From assembly GCF_021491375.1 (NCBI RefSeq), contig NZ_JAKEVY010000002.1, positions 682,001-746,000 on the forward strand: a stretch of DNA of 64,000 nucleotides, written 5' to 3'. Both the position numbers and the translations under genes were made by a program. Positions 34,752-43,600 of this stretch are shown here, in pieces. The notes under the pieces were generated by a model. It was not told the DNA's origin. It saw nothing but the letters and a program-made list of their open reading frames with translations, and searched no databases. How positions within the stretch are numbered: the first letter of the stretch is position 1; each line of letters begins with the position of its first letter. Source of the DNA: Flavihumibacter fluminis. Lineage in GTDB: Bacteria > Bacteroidota > Bacteroidia > Chitinophagales > Chitinophagaceae.

Positions 34752-35363
34752 ATGAATTCATTAAAAATTGATTTACAATATTTTGCAAATGTTAATTGGT
34801 ATAAAAAAGCATATAAATATAAATATGTTTATTTATCATCATGTGATATGCACACTAAAATGAGTTTTCGTAACCGTACTATGATTGCGGGGGCTACCGG
34901 ACCACTCCGTTTATCTGTTCCGATTGTGGATGGAAGGAATGAACGACAATTTTATAAGGAGGTAAAACTGGTGGATGGAAGATGGAGGATGGAGCATTTC
35001 AGGGCGATTGTTTCCTGTTATAACCGTTCGCCCTGGTTTGAATACTATCGAGACGAAATGTCAGAATTATTCCAACACCCTTTTGAATACCTGTTCGATT
35101 GGAATTTGCACTGCCATGAGTGGGTAGTAAAAAAGTTGGGCTTGGAAAATCCTTTTAAGATTACGAACGGGGATGAATTAATCACTGGTGACTTTGAAAA
35201 TGCCGTCAATGAATTTGCGCCCGGTACTTACTCCAACCAGATTAATCTGCCTGTTTACACGCAGGTATTCAAGGAAAAAACCGGCTTTATAGCCGGTTTA
35301 TCCATACTTGATCTGTTATTTTGTGAAGGGCCATCGGCCGTTGTATGGTTAAAAGAACCTTAG
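34752..35363 (+). CDS. WbqC-like family protein
   Basis: A 203-residue protein. The ATG at 34752 gives MNSLKIDLQYFANVNWYKKA, matching the usual family start (a beta strand then Gln-Tyr and an aromatic); the open frame extends to a TTG at 34731. Core motifs are TGPLRLSVPIVDGRNERQF, the EHFRAIVSCYNRSPWFEYY segment, LFDWNLHCHEWVVKKLGL and YTQVFKEKTGFIAGLSILDLLFCEGP. WbqC proteins lie in O-antigen and polysaccharide loci in some bacteria and are widespread in Bacteroidota; the biochemical role is unknown. The first ~25 codons are unusually A/T-rich. Its stop overlaps the stop of the converging BlaR1-like gene by 4 bp. Confidence 0.88.
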   Translation: MNSLKIDLQYFANVNWYKKAYKYKYVYLSSCDMHTKMSFRNRTMIAGATGPLRLSVPIVDGRNERQFYKEVKLVDGRWRMEHFRAIVSCYNRSPWFEYYRDEMSELFQHPFEYLFDWNLHCHEWVVKKLGLENPFKITNGDELITGDFENAVNEFAPGTYSNQINLPVYTQVFKEKTGFIAGLSILDLLFCEGPSAVVWLKEP

Positions 35364-37237
35364 ATGTGAACGATTTTGTGCTTTTTACGTAGCTCTGCTT
35401 CTTTCTTTCTTAACTGTTTTTCTTTGATTTCCAAGGCCTTTTGTAAAGACTCTTCCAGTTTCTTCAGCTCCTGATCCAATTGCTCCAGTTGCTGCAGCGC
35501 CTGTTGGTAAGAAGCCGCAAGTTGCTGTTGGTTGGCCTGTTTCTGAAGCATTTCCTGGCGGATTTGATTTTGTAATACTCGTTCGGCTTCCTGCTGAACA
35601 GCTGTCCAGTTGATCTTTGCCAGTTCGTTTTCCAGCAAGGATTTGATTTCTTTTTCAGATCCGGACTGATGGCCAAGCTCCAATAATTGCTGCTGAAGGT
35701 TTACCCAATTGATTTTATTTAACGCCAATTGAGTCTGAAGGGCGGCTTCCATTTCCTTTCTTTCTGCAAGTAGTCTTGCCTCAAGCGCTGGCAACGTGTC
35801 GATGGCGGCAACTATTTCGAAACTCTTTTTTGGTACATAGGGCAACATATAAAAGCTGGCTGCTTCTTCGGGAATGCTCAGGGTTGCCTGCGACCTTTCG
35901 AAGGAGAAAGCTTTCATCTCCTCTATTACTTCAGCAGCTGCAGAATGCATAACAGGGGCTGCATCCGTTTCCTGGCTTACCCATGTTAATTCATTGGGAG
36001 GCAGTTTATCGTCTATTTGAATTACAGTTTCAATTAATTGATTATCAGTTTCTGAAATAGATTTATCGGTATTTTTTAAAACTTGAACTTGAACAGATTC
36101 TGGGCGTTCAGCGGATTGCTTTTCAAATATCGTAAGGTAGGTAGGTTCTGCAGGAAAAAGCTGGTTCCAGGAGGAGATCCCGGCATTCCATCCGTTCAAA
36201 ATTTTTGCTTCAGCCTGCTTTTTAGCCACAGTCCCGGTATCGGTCCTTCCGGTAGAAGGAAAAAACGGACCAATGAATGTGCTAGCCAGGATCAAAAACA
36301 GGAGACCGGCTGAGAGTTGTTTTTGTTGATTTTTAAACGGAAGTTGAAGCATTCGTTTTACCCGGTTCAACAATAAAGTGCGATGGGAGCCACCGGCTGC
36401 CAAAACCAGGCTCAGGGATTTGCTGTTGCGTTTTTGCTCAAGGAGCAATAAGGCTTCTGCATATTCACTGGGAGTAAATGGAAACTGTAATACCCAATCA
36501 TCGCATGCATGCTCCCTTTCCTCCCGAATAACAGAAATAAATAATTTGACAAATGGATTGAAAAAAAACAGATTTTCTAATATAGAAACTATCCAATTAA
36601 ATATATAGTCATTTCTCTTTATATGTGCTAATTCATGAATCAAAATAGCTTCTATCTGTGCTGGACTTAGTTGATTAATGGCTGAAACAGGGAGCAGCAC
36701 GATGGGTTTTATCCAGCCCATGATCTGGGGGCTGTCGATTTTATCAGAAAGCCAGATCTCCACTTTTTTGCCCAATGTCATACGACTGCTCATCGTATCA
36801 ACAAATATCCTCAAGGTAGCAGGTGATTTGTGAAGTCCCATACGTGCATCTCTTCTCAGATCCTGGTATTGAAACGCCAGCTGGGTAAAACGATAAGCCA
36901 GCCAAACCAGGTAAAAAAGAGAGATAAAGGAAAATAACTGGTAAAAACCCCTTTGCAGTTGCTCCCACCAGGATATCCCAAGAAGAGCAGAATTGTCTTG
37001 TGCAAGACCTGAATACAATTGGTCACTGGCTTCAAAGGTGAATCCAGTTGAAACAACCCAGGCAGAGCCAAGCAACAGTAGCGCCATTGCCAGGTTATAT
37101 TTTGAAGCGGCTGAGGGTAGGGGCCAGAGTTTTTGAACGAGCAACCAAACAATCCACAGAATTCCAAACTGCCACCAGCTGTTAACTATAGCCCATCCCA
37201 GTGCCTCTAACCAGGCATTCTGGGGGAGCAGGTCCAT
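35360..37237 (-). CDS. BlaR1/MecR1-like M56 membrane peptidase with long coiled-coil C-terminus
   Basis: A 625-residue membrane protein. The N-terminal ~330 residues are an M56 zinc peptidase: helices around the cytoplasmic zinc site HELAHIKRNDY (~199-209), with EREHACDDWVL as a further ligand region, and another helix at about 300-320. The BlaR1/MecR1 family senses a signal outside and cleaves or triggers loss of the repressor BlaI/MecI. Here the outer part is not a penicillin-binding fold: after a disordered linker, residues ~480-625 are a glutamine- and glutamate-rich coiled coil with a repeated segment (NKINWVNLQQQ and AKINWTAVQQE) and a very lysine-rich end. It starts one base after the blaI stop, so the two are one operon. 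What it senses is unknown. Confidence 0.88.
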   Translation of the reverse strand: MDLLPQNAWLEALGWAIVNSWWQFGILWIVWLLVQKLWPLPSAASKYNLAMALLLLGSAWVVSTGFTFEASDQLYSGLAQDNSALLGISWWEQLQRGFYQLFSFISLFYLVWLAYRFTQLAFQYQDLRRDARMGLHKSPATLRIFVDTMSSRMTLGKKVEIWLSDKIDSPQIMGWIKPIVLLPVSAINQLSPAQIEAILIHELAHIKRNDYIFNWIVSILENLFFFNPFVKLFISVIREEREHACDDWVLQFPFTPSEYAEALLLLEQKRNSKSLSLVLAAGGSHRTLLLNRVKRMLQLPFKNQQKQLSAGLLFLILASTFIGPFFPSTGRTDTGTVAKKQAEAKILNGWNAGISSWNQLFPAEPTYLTIFEKQSAERPESVQVQVLKNTDKSISETDNQLIETVIQIDDKLPPNELTWVSQETDAAPVMHSAAAEVIEEMKAFSFERSQATLSIPEEAASFYMLPYVPKKSFEIVAAIDTLPALEARLLAERKEMEAALQTQLALNKINWVNLQQQLLELGHQSGSEKEIKSLLENELAKINWTAVQQEAERVLQNQIRQEMLQKQANQQQLAASYQQALQQLEQLDQELKKLEESLQKALEIKEKQLRKKEAELRKKHKIVHI

Positions 37238-37238
37238 A

Positions 37239-37622
37239 TTATTGTTTTTTAAGATTATTCAATAAACGCTGGATTTCCTCCAGTTCCGCCTCAGAGGCTT
37301 TGTGATTACCCAATGCCTGCAGTACAAGCTGGGTAGGGGATCCACCAAACAAGCCGTCAATCATTTTATTAAGGAGGTGCTTTTGCGTCTTTTCCCGACT
37401 TACCGCGGCCTGGTAAATATGGGTTTTTACTGAATCGTCTCTTCTAACAAGTCCCTTCTCATTCATAATCTGCATCAACTTCAGCGTAGTGGTATATCCC
37501 ACATCCTTGGTTTTTGAGAGTTCTTCATGTACTTCCCGAACACTGGCTAACTCCTTTGTCCAGAGTACCTGAAGAATCTCCAGTTCACTTTCGGTAGGTT
37601 TGATATACTTGGTTGAAGCCAT
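37239..37622 (-). CDS. BlaI/MecI/CopY-family transcriptional repressor
   Basis: A 127-residue winged-helix repressor. MASTKYIKPTESELEILQVLW is the classic family start, so the ATG at 37622 is used; the frame is open to 37694. TTLKLMQIMNEKGLVRRD is the recognition-helix and wing region, and the C-terminal dimer domain follows (LVLQALGNHKASEAELEEIQRLL). These repressors bind dyads at their own promoter and are removed when the partner M56 peptidase is activated; that partner is the next gene, 1 bp away. A complete promoter (TTTG, 19 bp, TAAATTTG) lies at 37741-37711 and its transcript would carry a dyad at 37646-37661 in the leader. The gene is divergent from a MarR regulator. Confidence 0.94.
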   Translation of the reverse strand: MASTKYIKPTESELEILQVLWTKELASVREVHEELSKTKDVGYTTTLKLMQIMNEKGLVRRDDSVKTHIYQAAVSREKTQKHLLNKMIDGLFGGSPTQLVLQALGNHKASEAELEEIQRLLNNLKKQ

Positions 37623-37645
37623 GGTAAAAGATTTGAATCCGAATA

Positions 37646-37661
37646 TACGATTGTTTTCGTA
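37646..37661. promoter_or_regulatory. Candidate BlaI-type operator dyad
   Basis: TACGA, six bases, TCGTA, lying 24 bp before the blaI ATG and inside the predicted leader. Repressors of this family bind short dyads beginning with TAC and ending with GTA, so it is a plausible autoregulatory site. The half sites are only 5 bp long, so chance is not excluded. Confidence 0.4.
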
Positions 37662-37710
37662 AAGCCTTGTTAAGGTGGTGAAAATTTTATTCATGGCGAT
37701 TTCTTTGAAT

Positions 37711-37741
37711 CAAATTTAAGTCATAATATTGATATATCAAA
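37711..37741 (-). promoter_or_regulatory. Promoter of the blaI-blaR1 operon
   Basis: On the minus strand a -33 TTTG (37741-37738) is followed after 19 bp by TAAATTTG (37718-37711). Both elements and the spacing agree with the Bacteroidota vegetative promoter (TTTG, 17-20 bp, TANNTTTG). The -33 element overlaps the palindrome TTGATATATCAA at 37729-37740. Confidence 0.75.
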
Positions 37742-37761
37742 TAATGATTTATCAATATTAT
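37723..37761. promoter_or_regulatory. Candidate MarR-family operator between blaI and marR
   Basis: A perfect 12-bp palindrome TTGATATATCAA (37729-37740) lies inside a larger inverted repeat, ataatattgata (37723-37734) with tatcaatattat (37750-37761). TTGATATATCAA-like sites are typical for MarR-type dimers. The outer repeat ends one base before the marR start codon, so binding should block marR itself and also the -33 box of the blaI promoter. Confidence 0.65.
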
Positions 37762-37762
37762 T

Positions 37763-38197
37763 ATGACAGAAAAACTGAATGCGACTTTTTTTTACATCCT
37801 GGAAAAATCAATCAAATCCTACCGCCAAATGGCTCAGCGTACTATTTCAGACGAGTTCGGGAGCATCACAGTTGACCAGCTCCTGGTTTTGCAAACGATG
37901 AAAGACCAGCCGGAGTTGACGCAGCAGCAGATTGCTGCAGCGGTATTCAAGGATTTTGCATCCATCACCCGGATTATTGACTTGCTGGTTCGAAAAGGAT
38001 TTCTGAAACGTTCAGATCATCCTACCGACCGGCGCCGTTTTGAACTGACTTTAACCACTGAAGGGATTGATCTGCTGGAGCAGGTTAGACCAAGAATTCT
38101 TAAAAACAGACGAGTCGCATTAGAAGGAGTGGAAGAGGAGGAAATGGCAATCGCCCGGAAAGTGCTGGAAAAAATTGTTGAGAATTGTTCTAAATAA
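37763..38197 (+). CDS. MarR-family transcriptional regulator
   Basis: A 144-residue winged-helix regulator. The DNA-binding core is ELTQQQIAAAVFKDFASITRIIDLLVRKGFLKR followed by the wing DHPTDRRRFELTLTTEG, with helices at both ends for dimerisation. MarR proteins usually sense small phenolic or oxidising molecules and repress their own gene and neighbours. The start codon is directly behind an inverted repeat that looks like its operator. The divergent neighbours are blaI and blaR1, which it may also control. The ligand cannot be deduced. An imperfect hairpin follows the stop. Confidence 0.93.
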   Translation: MTEKLNATFFYILEKSIKSYRQMAQRTISDEFGSITVDQLLVLQTMKDQPELTQQQIAAAVFKDFASITRIIDLLVRKGFLKRSDHPTDRRRFELTLTTEGIDLLEQVRPRILKNRRVALEGVEEEEMAIARKVLEKIVENCSK

Positions 38198-38229
38198 AAA
38201 AGCCCCGGCGTAGACACGTCGGGACTTTT
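38198..38229. terminator. Hairpin terminator after marR
   Basis: Stem aaaagccccggcg (38198-38210) with cgtcgggactttt (38217-38229), with one mismatch and one wobble pair and a six-base loop. A run of A before and T after suits either strand. It starts at the marR stop; hppA converges about 100 bp further on. The rest of the gap, to 38323, shows nothing else. Confidence 0.7.
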
Positions 38230-38323
38230 GGTATTTGGATCTGATTAGTTTCTGTGGTAAAGATAGAATAAATATCTATCTGGTTGTCAGCTTATCCATT
38301 TTCTTGATCAGAATTAAGAAATT

Positions 38324-40531
38324 TTAGTCTTTCTTAACGAGTACCTTGGGCGCTTCGCTTACGGTAACTTCAATTTTCTGTTCAACCGGACCAGCATGGT
38401 TCTGAGATTTCGTGTCGAACATATCGGCCAGGGTAGGCGCAATAACCAGGGACACAATACTCATCAGTTTAATCAAAATATTCATAGAAGGACCAGATGT
38501 ATCCTTGAATGGATCACCTACGGTATCACCAGTAACAGAGGCTTTGTGCGGCTCAGATTTTTTATAATACATCTCGCCATTGATTTCAACGCCTTTCTCA
38601 AAGGATTTCTTTGCATTGTCCCATGCACCACCGGCATTGTTCTGAAACATTCCCATCAATACGCCACTCACGGTTGCACCTGCCAGGAATCCACCAAGTG
38701 CTTCGGGGCCCATCAGGAAACCAATGATCAGCGGAGAAACAATCGCGATAGCACCCGGCAACATCATTTTTTTGATGGAAGCTTCGGTTGAAATGGCCAC
38801 ACATTTATCGTATTCCGGTTTACCGGTTCCTTCCATGATGCCAGGGATGGATTTGAACTGGCGACGCACTTCTTCCACCATTGCCATGGCTGCTTCACCC
38901 ACTGCGCGAATAGCCAGGGAAGAGAAGATGAAGGGTATCATGCCGCCTACAAACAGACAGGCCAGTACATCCGCGTGGTAAATATCAATTCCGCTAATGC
39001 CGGATACACCTACGAAAGCGGCAAAAAGTGCAAGAGCTGTAAGGGCTGCAGAGGCAATAGCAAAACCTTTACCGGTTGCAGCAGTAGTATTACCAACGGC
39101 ATCGAGTACGTCGGTTTTTTCGCGAACTTCTTTGGGCAGTTCACTCATCTCGGCGATACCACCTGCGTTATCAGCAATCGGACCGAACGCGTCAATTGCT
39201 AGCTGCATTGCAGTAGTGGCCATCATACCGGCGGCGGCAATAGCCACACCGTATAATCCGGCAAACCAGTAAGATCCATAGATACCACCTGCCAATACGA
39301 GGATGGGAAGGAACGTAGATTCCATACCCACTGCGAGACCACCAATTACGTTTGTGGCGTGACCGGTTGCAGACTGGCGAATGATACTTAATACCGGACG
39401 TTTTCCCATTGCAGTAAAGTATTCGGTAATAATACTCATCAGGGTTCCTACCACCAGGCCAACAACAATGGCGTAGAATACATCCATACGGGTGAATTCA
39501 AAACCACGGAGGCTCATGGTAGTTTCCGGTAAAATATATTGAACCAGGAAGAAAGAAGCGATAGCTGTAAGAATAATGGAACCCCAGTTACCCATATTCA
39601 GTGCCTTCTGTACGGCATCGGTACTGATACCGGCGCTATCAGAGATTCTGACAAACCAGGTACCAACAATGGAAAAAAGAATTCCTACACCGGCAATTAG
39701 CATCGGCAGCAGGATAGGAGAGAAACCGTTATAGGCATCTGCTGCGATGGTTTCCTGTCCAAGTACCATGGTTGCCAATACGGTTGCAACGTACGAACCA
39801 AACAGATCGGCACCCATACCAGCCACATCTCCTACGTTATCACCAACGTTATCCGCAATGGTTGCCGGGTTACGGGGATCGTCTTCGGGAATGCCCGCTT
39901 CCACTTTACCTACGAGGTCAGCACCCACGTCAGCAGCCTTGGTATAAATACCACCACCTACACGGGCAAAAAGAGCGATGGATTCTGCACCCAGTGAAAA
40001 CCCGGTCAATACTTCAATGGCTTTGGCAACCAGCATATCGTTTGCTGCTACTCCAGGAGCAAATGCCTGAACCAGCACAATGAAGAGTCCGCCAAGTCCC
40101 AGCACTGCCAAACCGGCAACACCGAGTCCCATTACAGAACCTCCGGTGAAAGATACGTTCAGCGCTTTTGATAAACTGGTTCTTGCCGCCTGTGCAGTAC
40201 GCACATTGGATTTGGTAGCGATACGCATGCCAATGTATCCGGCAAGTGCACTGAATACGGCACCAACCACAAAAGCAAGCGCGATGGTCCAGTGTGAATG
40301 TTCATTTCGGCTGGCCATAAAACCTAAAAGAATGCCTACAATCACTACGAAGTAGCCAAGGATTTTCCATTCTGCCTTCAGAAAGGCCATGGCACCTTCA
40401 GCGATGTAATTACTGATTTCTTTCATGCGGTCGGAACCTGCATCCTGTTTGGATACCCAGGCAAATTTTACAAAGGTGTAAAGCAAGCCTATCACACCCA
40501 TTGCCGGAACCAGGTAAAACAATTTGTCCAT
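38324..40531 (-). CDS. hppA: Membrane-bound ion-pumping pyrophosphatase, K+-dependent type
   Basis: A 735-residue, many-helix pump that uses pyrophosphate hydrolysis to move H+ or Na+ out of the cytoplasm. The substrate site [20 protein letters not shown] and the following [16 protein letters not shown] are intact, as is the second acidic set near the C-terminus ([24 protein letters not shown]). The segment [13 protein letters not shown] near residue 480 has alanine where K+-independent enzymes carry lysine, which marks the K+-dependent class. In that class many members pump Na+, or both ions, so the ion is open. It has its own promoter element and would save energy from pyrophosphate produced in biosynthesis. 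Length and order are normal. Confidence 0.96.
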   Translation of the reverse strand: MDKLFYLVPAMGVIGLLYTFVKFAWVSKQDAGSDRMKEISNYIAEGAMAFLKAEWKILGYFVVIVGILLGFMASRNEHSHWTIALAFVVGAVFSALAGYIGMRIATKSNVRTAQAARTSLSKALNVSFTGGSVMGLGVAGLAVLGLGGLFIVLVQAFAPGVAANDMLVAKAIEVLTGFSLGAESIALFARVGGGIYTKAADVGADLVGKVEAGIPEDDPRNPATIADNVGDNVGDVAGMGADLFGSYVATVLATMVLGQETIAADAYNGFSPILLPMLIAGVGILFSIVGTWFVRISDSAGISTDAVQKALNMGNWGSIILTAIASFFLVQYILPETTMSLRGFEFTRMDVFYAIVVGLVVGTLMSIITEYFTAMGKRPVLSIIRQSATGHATNVIGGLAVGMESTFLPILVLAGGIYGSYWFAGLYGVAIAAAGMMATTAMQLAIDAFGPIADNAGGIAEMSELPKEVREKTDVLDAVGNTTAATGKGFAIASAALTALALFAAFVGVSGISGIDIYHADVLACLFVGGMIPFIFSSLAIRAVGEAAMAMVEEVRRQFKSIPGIMEGTGKPEYDKCVAISTEASIKKMMLPGAIAIVSPLIIGFLMGPEALGGFLAGATVSGVLMGMFQNNAGGAWDNAKKSFEKGVEINGEMYYKKSEPHKASVTGDTVGDPFKDTSGPSMNILIKLMSIVSLVIAPTLADMFDTKSQNHAGPVEQKIEVTVSEAPKVLVKKD

Positions 40532-40565
40532 AATGAAGTACTTGTTAACAAAATTTTAGAGTGGG

Positions 40566-40573
40566 CAAAAATA
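40566..40573 (-). promoter_or_regulatory. -7 promoter element for hppA
   Basis: The minus strand reads TATTTTTG, a full match to TANNTTTG, 34 bp before the ATG at 40531. No -33 TTTG is found at the usual spacing. Confidence 0.5.
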
Positions 40574-40587
40574 GGGGAGAAAACGCA

Positions 40588-40625
40588 AAAAAGCGACCCC
40601 GAAGGCTTTCGGGAGCGCCTTTTAT
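40588..40625 (-). terminator. Terminator hairpin after the AsmA-like gene
   Basis: An imperfect hairpin between aaaagcgaccccgaa and ttcgggagcgcctttt. On the minus strand it is followed by a run of six T, so it should end the transcript coming from the AsmA-like gene just before the hppA promoter. Confidence 0.65.
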
Positions 40626-40629
40626 TTTC

Positions 40630-40654
40630 ACCCGACCGGTGCCACCGGTCGGGT
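40630..40654. repeat. GC-rich perfect inverted repeat behind the AsmA-like gene
   Basis: acccgaccggt, three bases, accggtcgggt: an 11-bp perfect stem. It has no T-run of its own and lies ten bases after the stop codon, in front of the terminator hairpin, so the transcript would end with two stacked hairpins. Confidence 0.75.
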
Positions 40655-40664
40655 AAACAGTATC

Positions 40665-43600
40665 TTATTGATTTTTTGTAGTGTCTGAGGCGGGCTTTTT
40701 CTTTTTCCTGAGTAGGTCATTCAGAATACCTTTTGCAGCCTCTTCGGCCCTTTTTGGGGTACTCGTTTTTGCGGAATCGCCGGCTGCGGTGGAATCTTTC
40801 GCCCCCAGCAATTTTTTGGTAAGCTCTTTTTGAGCATCTTTCAATACCTCCGCTTTGATCGCGGCAAGACTGTCTTTAGCCCGCTGTTTAGCAACATCCA
40901 GGGCGGAATCCGCTTTGGCTTTCTGTTCAGCGGCAATGTCCTTCACTTTAGACTCGAGTTCGCTGGCAAGGCTGGTGCCCGCTTGCGAAAGGTTATAATT
41001 CAATTGCGGATTGGTCAGAGAACCACCCATATTCACTTTCAGATTTACGGTTTCACCCGGATTAACTGCCAGCCCTTTTTTTGTCAGTTCTGCAGCCAGT
41101 CCGTTGATCAACTGATTGGCATCTGTTCCCAGTTTCGCACGTGGAACTTTCATATTGACCAGGTAATCCATGCTTTGGTCAAAGCCATGCATACCCCCAA
41201 TCTCCATTTCGATGTCTTTGATCTTAACTGTAAATGGCTTGACCAGCACTTTCCCGTTTACGAATTCGAAATATTGTTTGATGTCTTTGACACTGATCTT
41301 TTCCAGTTCCGTAAGCTTCAGTTTGCTGGCCAGCATTTCCACTGGTTTGAATTTGGCAAGAAAACCTTCGATCAGCATCACAACCCCGTTCCCGGTAAGT
41401 GAACTCAGTTCGGGCATCATTTGCTCACCCAGCCGGCCATTAACCGTTAAACTTGAATTCAGTTTTCCGGAAATGAATTCTCCAATTGGCATCAGGTATT
41501 TTACGGTATTAAAGGCCTGAAAGGTTTTGGCTACATCCAGATTTTGCAGATTGTAAGAAAAACTGATGGCAGGTTTTAGTTTGTTATCCCGGGTGGAGTA
41601 GGAACCGTTGAGCCCGATTGTACCATCCAGTGCCTGCATACTCAGGTTCTGCAGCGTTACGGTTTCATTGGCGATATTCAACTGTCCCTTTACATTATTA
41701 TAATTGACTTTGTCATAGACTACCTGGTCAACATTGGCATTTACACCGAAGCGAATATTGGAGGGAACAGCAAAGGGTTGGCTGCTGCCGGCGGTTGGTT
41801 CTTCTTCTGAAGCGGTCCCCATCCATTTATTCAGATCCACTTTATCAGCTGTAAGATTCAAACTTCCGGCAAGTGGTTCGTCCTTAATCGCATAGCCAAT
41901 AGCGTTCGTGATTTTTCCATTTGCTGTAAAATTGGTTTGCTGAAAACTACCGGTTGCATTTTGAATAGCGATATCCTTCGGTGTAAACTCCAGTTTAGCT
42001 GATTGTAAAGCCAGGCCCTCCGGATAATCAGGTGTTTTAAAAACGATGTCCTGGAGGTTAACTACCCCGCTTGATTGAATAGCATCATATTGCTCTTTAT
42101 CTATCTGGGATTTTTTCCCCTTGATGCGAACATCAGCATCCAGACGACCTGCCAGGCTGGTGCCGGGATCAAAGCTATAAAATTGCTTAACCCTGCCAAG
42201 ATCAAACCCTCCTTTAAGTCCTGCATCAAAATTGGGATCAGAAGCGGGTTGTGTAAGAATCAGGTTAAAATCCAGTTTGTCTGCTCCAAATTCAGCGTGG
42301 CCAACCGGAATCCGAACAACAGTATGATCAGGTACCCCATCCGGGTTGCTCACTTCAATAGTAGCACTTGTGTTTTGTATGGGTTGAGGGAATTCTTTGG
42401 ATGCATAGTAAATATTCGAAAGTTGAACCAACCCTTTTGCCTGGAATGGGCCAGGCTGTTGCTGCAATACAACGTTCAGGTTACCTTTTGCTTCGATATC
42501 GGCATTTACCTGGCCGCCAATTTTAGTGCCTTCCTCCAGTTTGATAAACTGTCCTACAGTTCCCAAATCCAATTTCCCTTTTGCGGCAGCATCCAGGTAC
42601 TGAACAGTTTCCGGATTTTTATAAATAACCCGGAAGGAAAAGGGCTCTTTTCCAAACTGCAGGTTGGCCGTAGGGATTTCCAGAACCAGATTATCCGGTT
42701 GTCCATCTGCGTTAGAAGCTTTCAGGTCAAGGTTGATATGCTGAACTGGCTGGGGCAATTCCGGATATTGAAAAAATCCTTCTTTGATGATCGCTTCTAC
42801 AGCATAAGCAGGCATCCTGTTAGGCGCATACTCACCCTTTACAAATCCTTTGAAAGCTGCAGTACCACTTGTTTTCAAAGAAGCAAAATCATTGGTATAG
42901 ATTGCAGGAACGAGTGATAATATATGACGGAACTCATTTGAAGGAGTATTGAATTGAATATCCATGCCATATGTGGAATCGTTCACCAATTGGAAATATC
43001 CATCCGCATTAAGTTGCATTTCATTAAGAACGGCTTTCAGTTCTTTAAAGCTGTATTTGCTGGTAGCGGTATTGATATCAAAATTGGCATCCAGGCTGGT
43101 TTTGGTGCGGGCCAGATAGGGGATACCTTCATAGCTGAAACTAACTTCTTCCGCTTTTGTTTTGGTTTCTAAAAGAAATTGATCTGCATTGAAATTTCCG
43201 CTGCCTGTATGGTTAAGTCCGGTGATGGTAGCAAACATATTCCCCTGCTGATCACTGTATCGGACCAGTCCGTTTTTTATTTCATATTCTTTGAGGTCCA
43301 GGCTAAAGCTGCTGGAACTTGTATCAACCGCTTCCTCCTCCGTTGATTCTTTCATGATATCCCAATTCACTGATCCGTCTTTTCCGACAATGGCATGAAT
43401 CCGTGGTTCATCAAGGACTACACGAGCTACTTTAATGGGACCGCTGCCGAGCAAACTGAAAAGATTTACGGCAACATCAATTCTTTTGGCACTCACAAGA
43501 GTATCGCTGGCATATTGTCCGGGACCGGTAATGTATAATTTATCCAATCCGACACTCAGCTTTGGAAAATTGCGGAAAAAGGAAACTGAAACATCTTCAA

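Noticed and set aside
37623-37694. N-terminal 24-residue extension of BlaI
   Set aside because: The family start is at 37622; the extension contains the candidate operator dyad and would leave only a ~10-nt leader.
35360-38197. Beta-lactam resistance locus
   Set aside because: BlaR1/BlaI homologues are present but there is no beta-lactamase or PBP2a gene nearby and the sensor domain is not penicillin-binding, so the names reflect family only.
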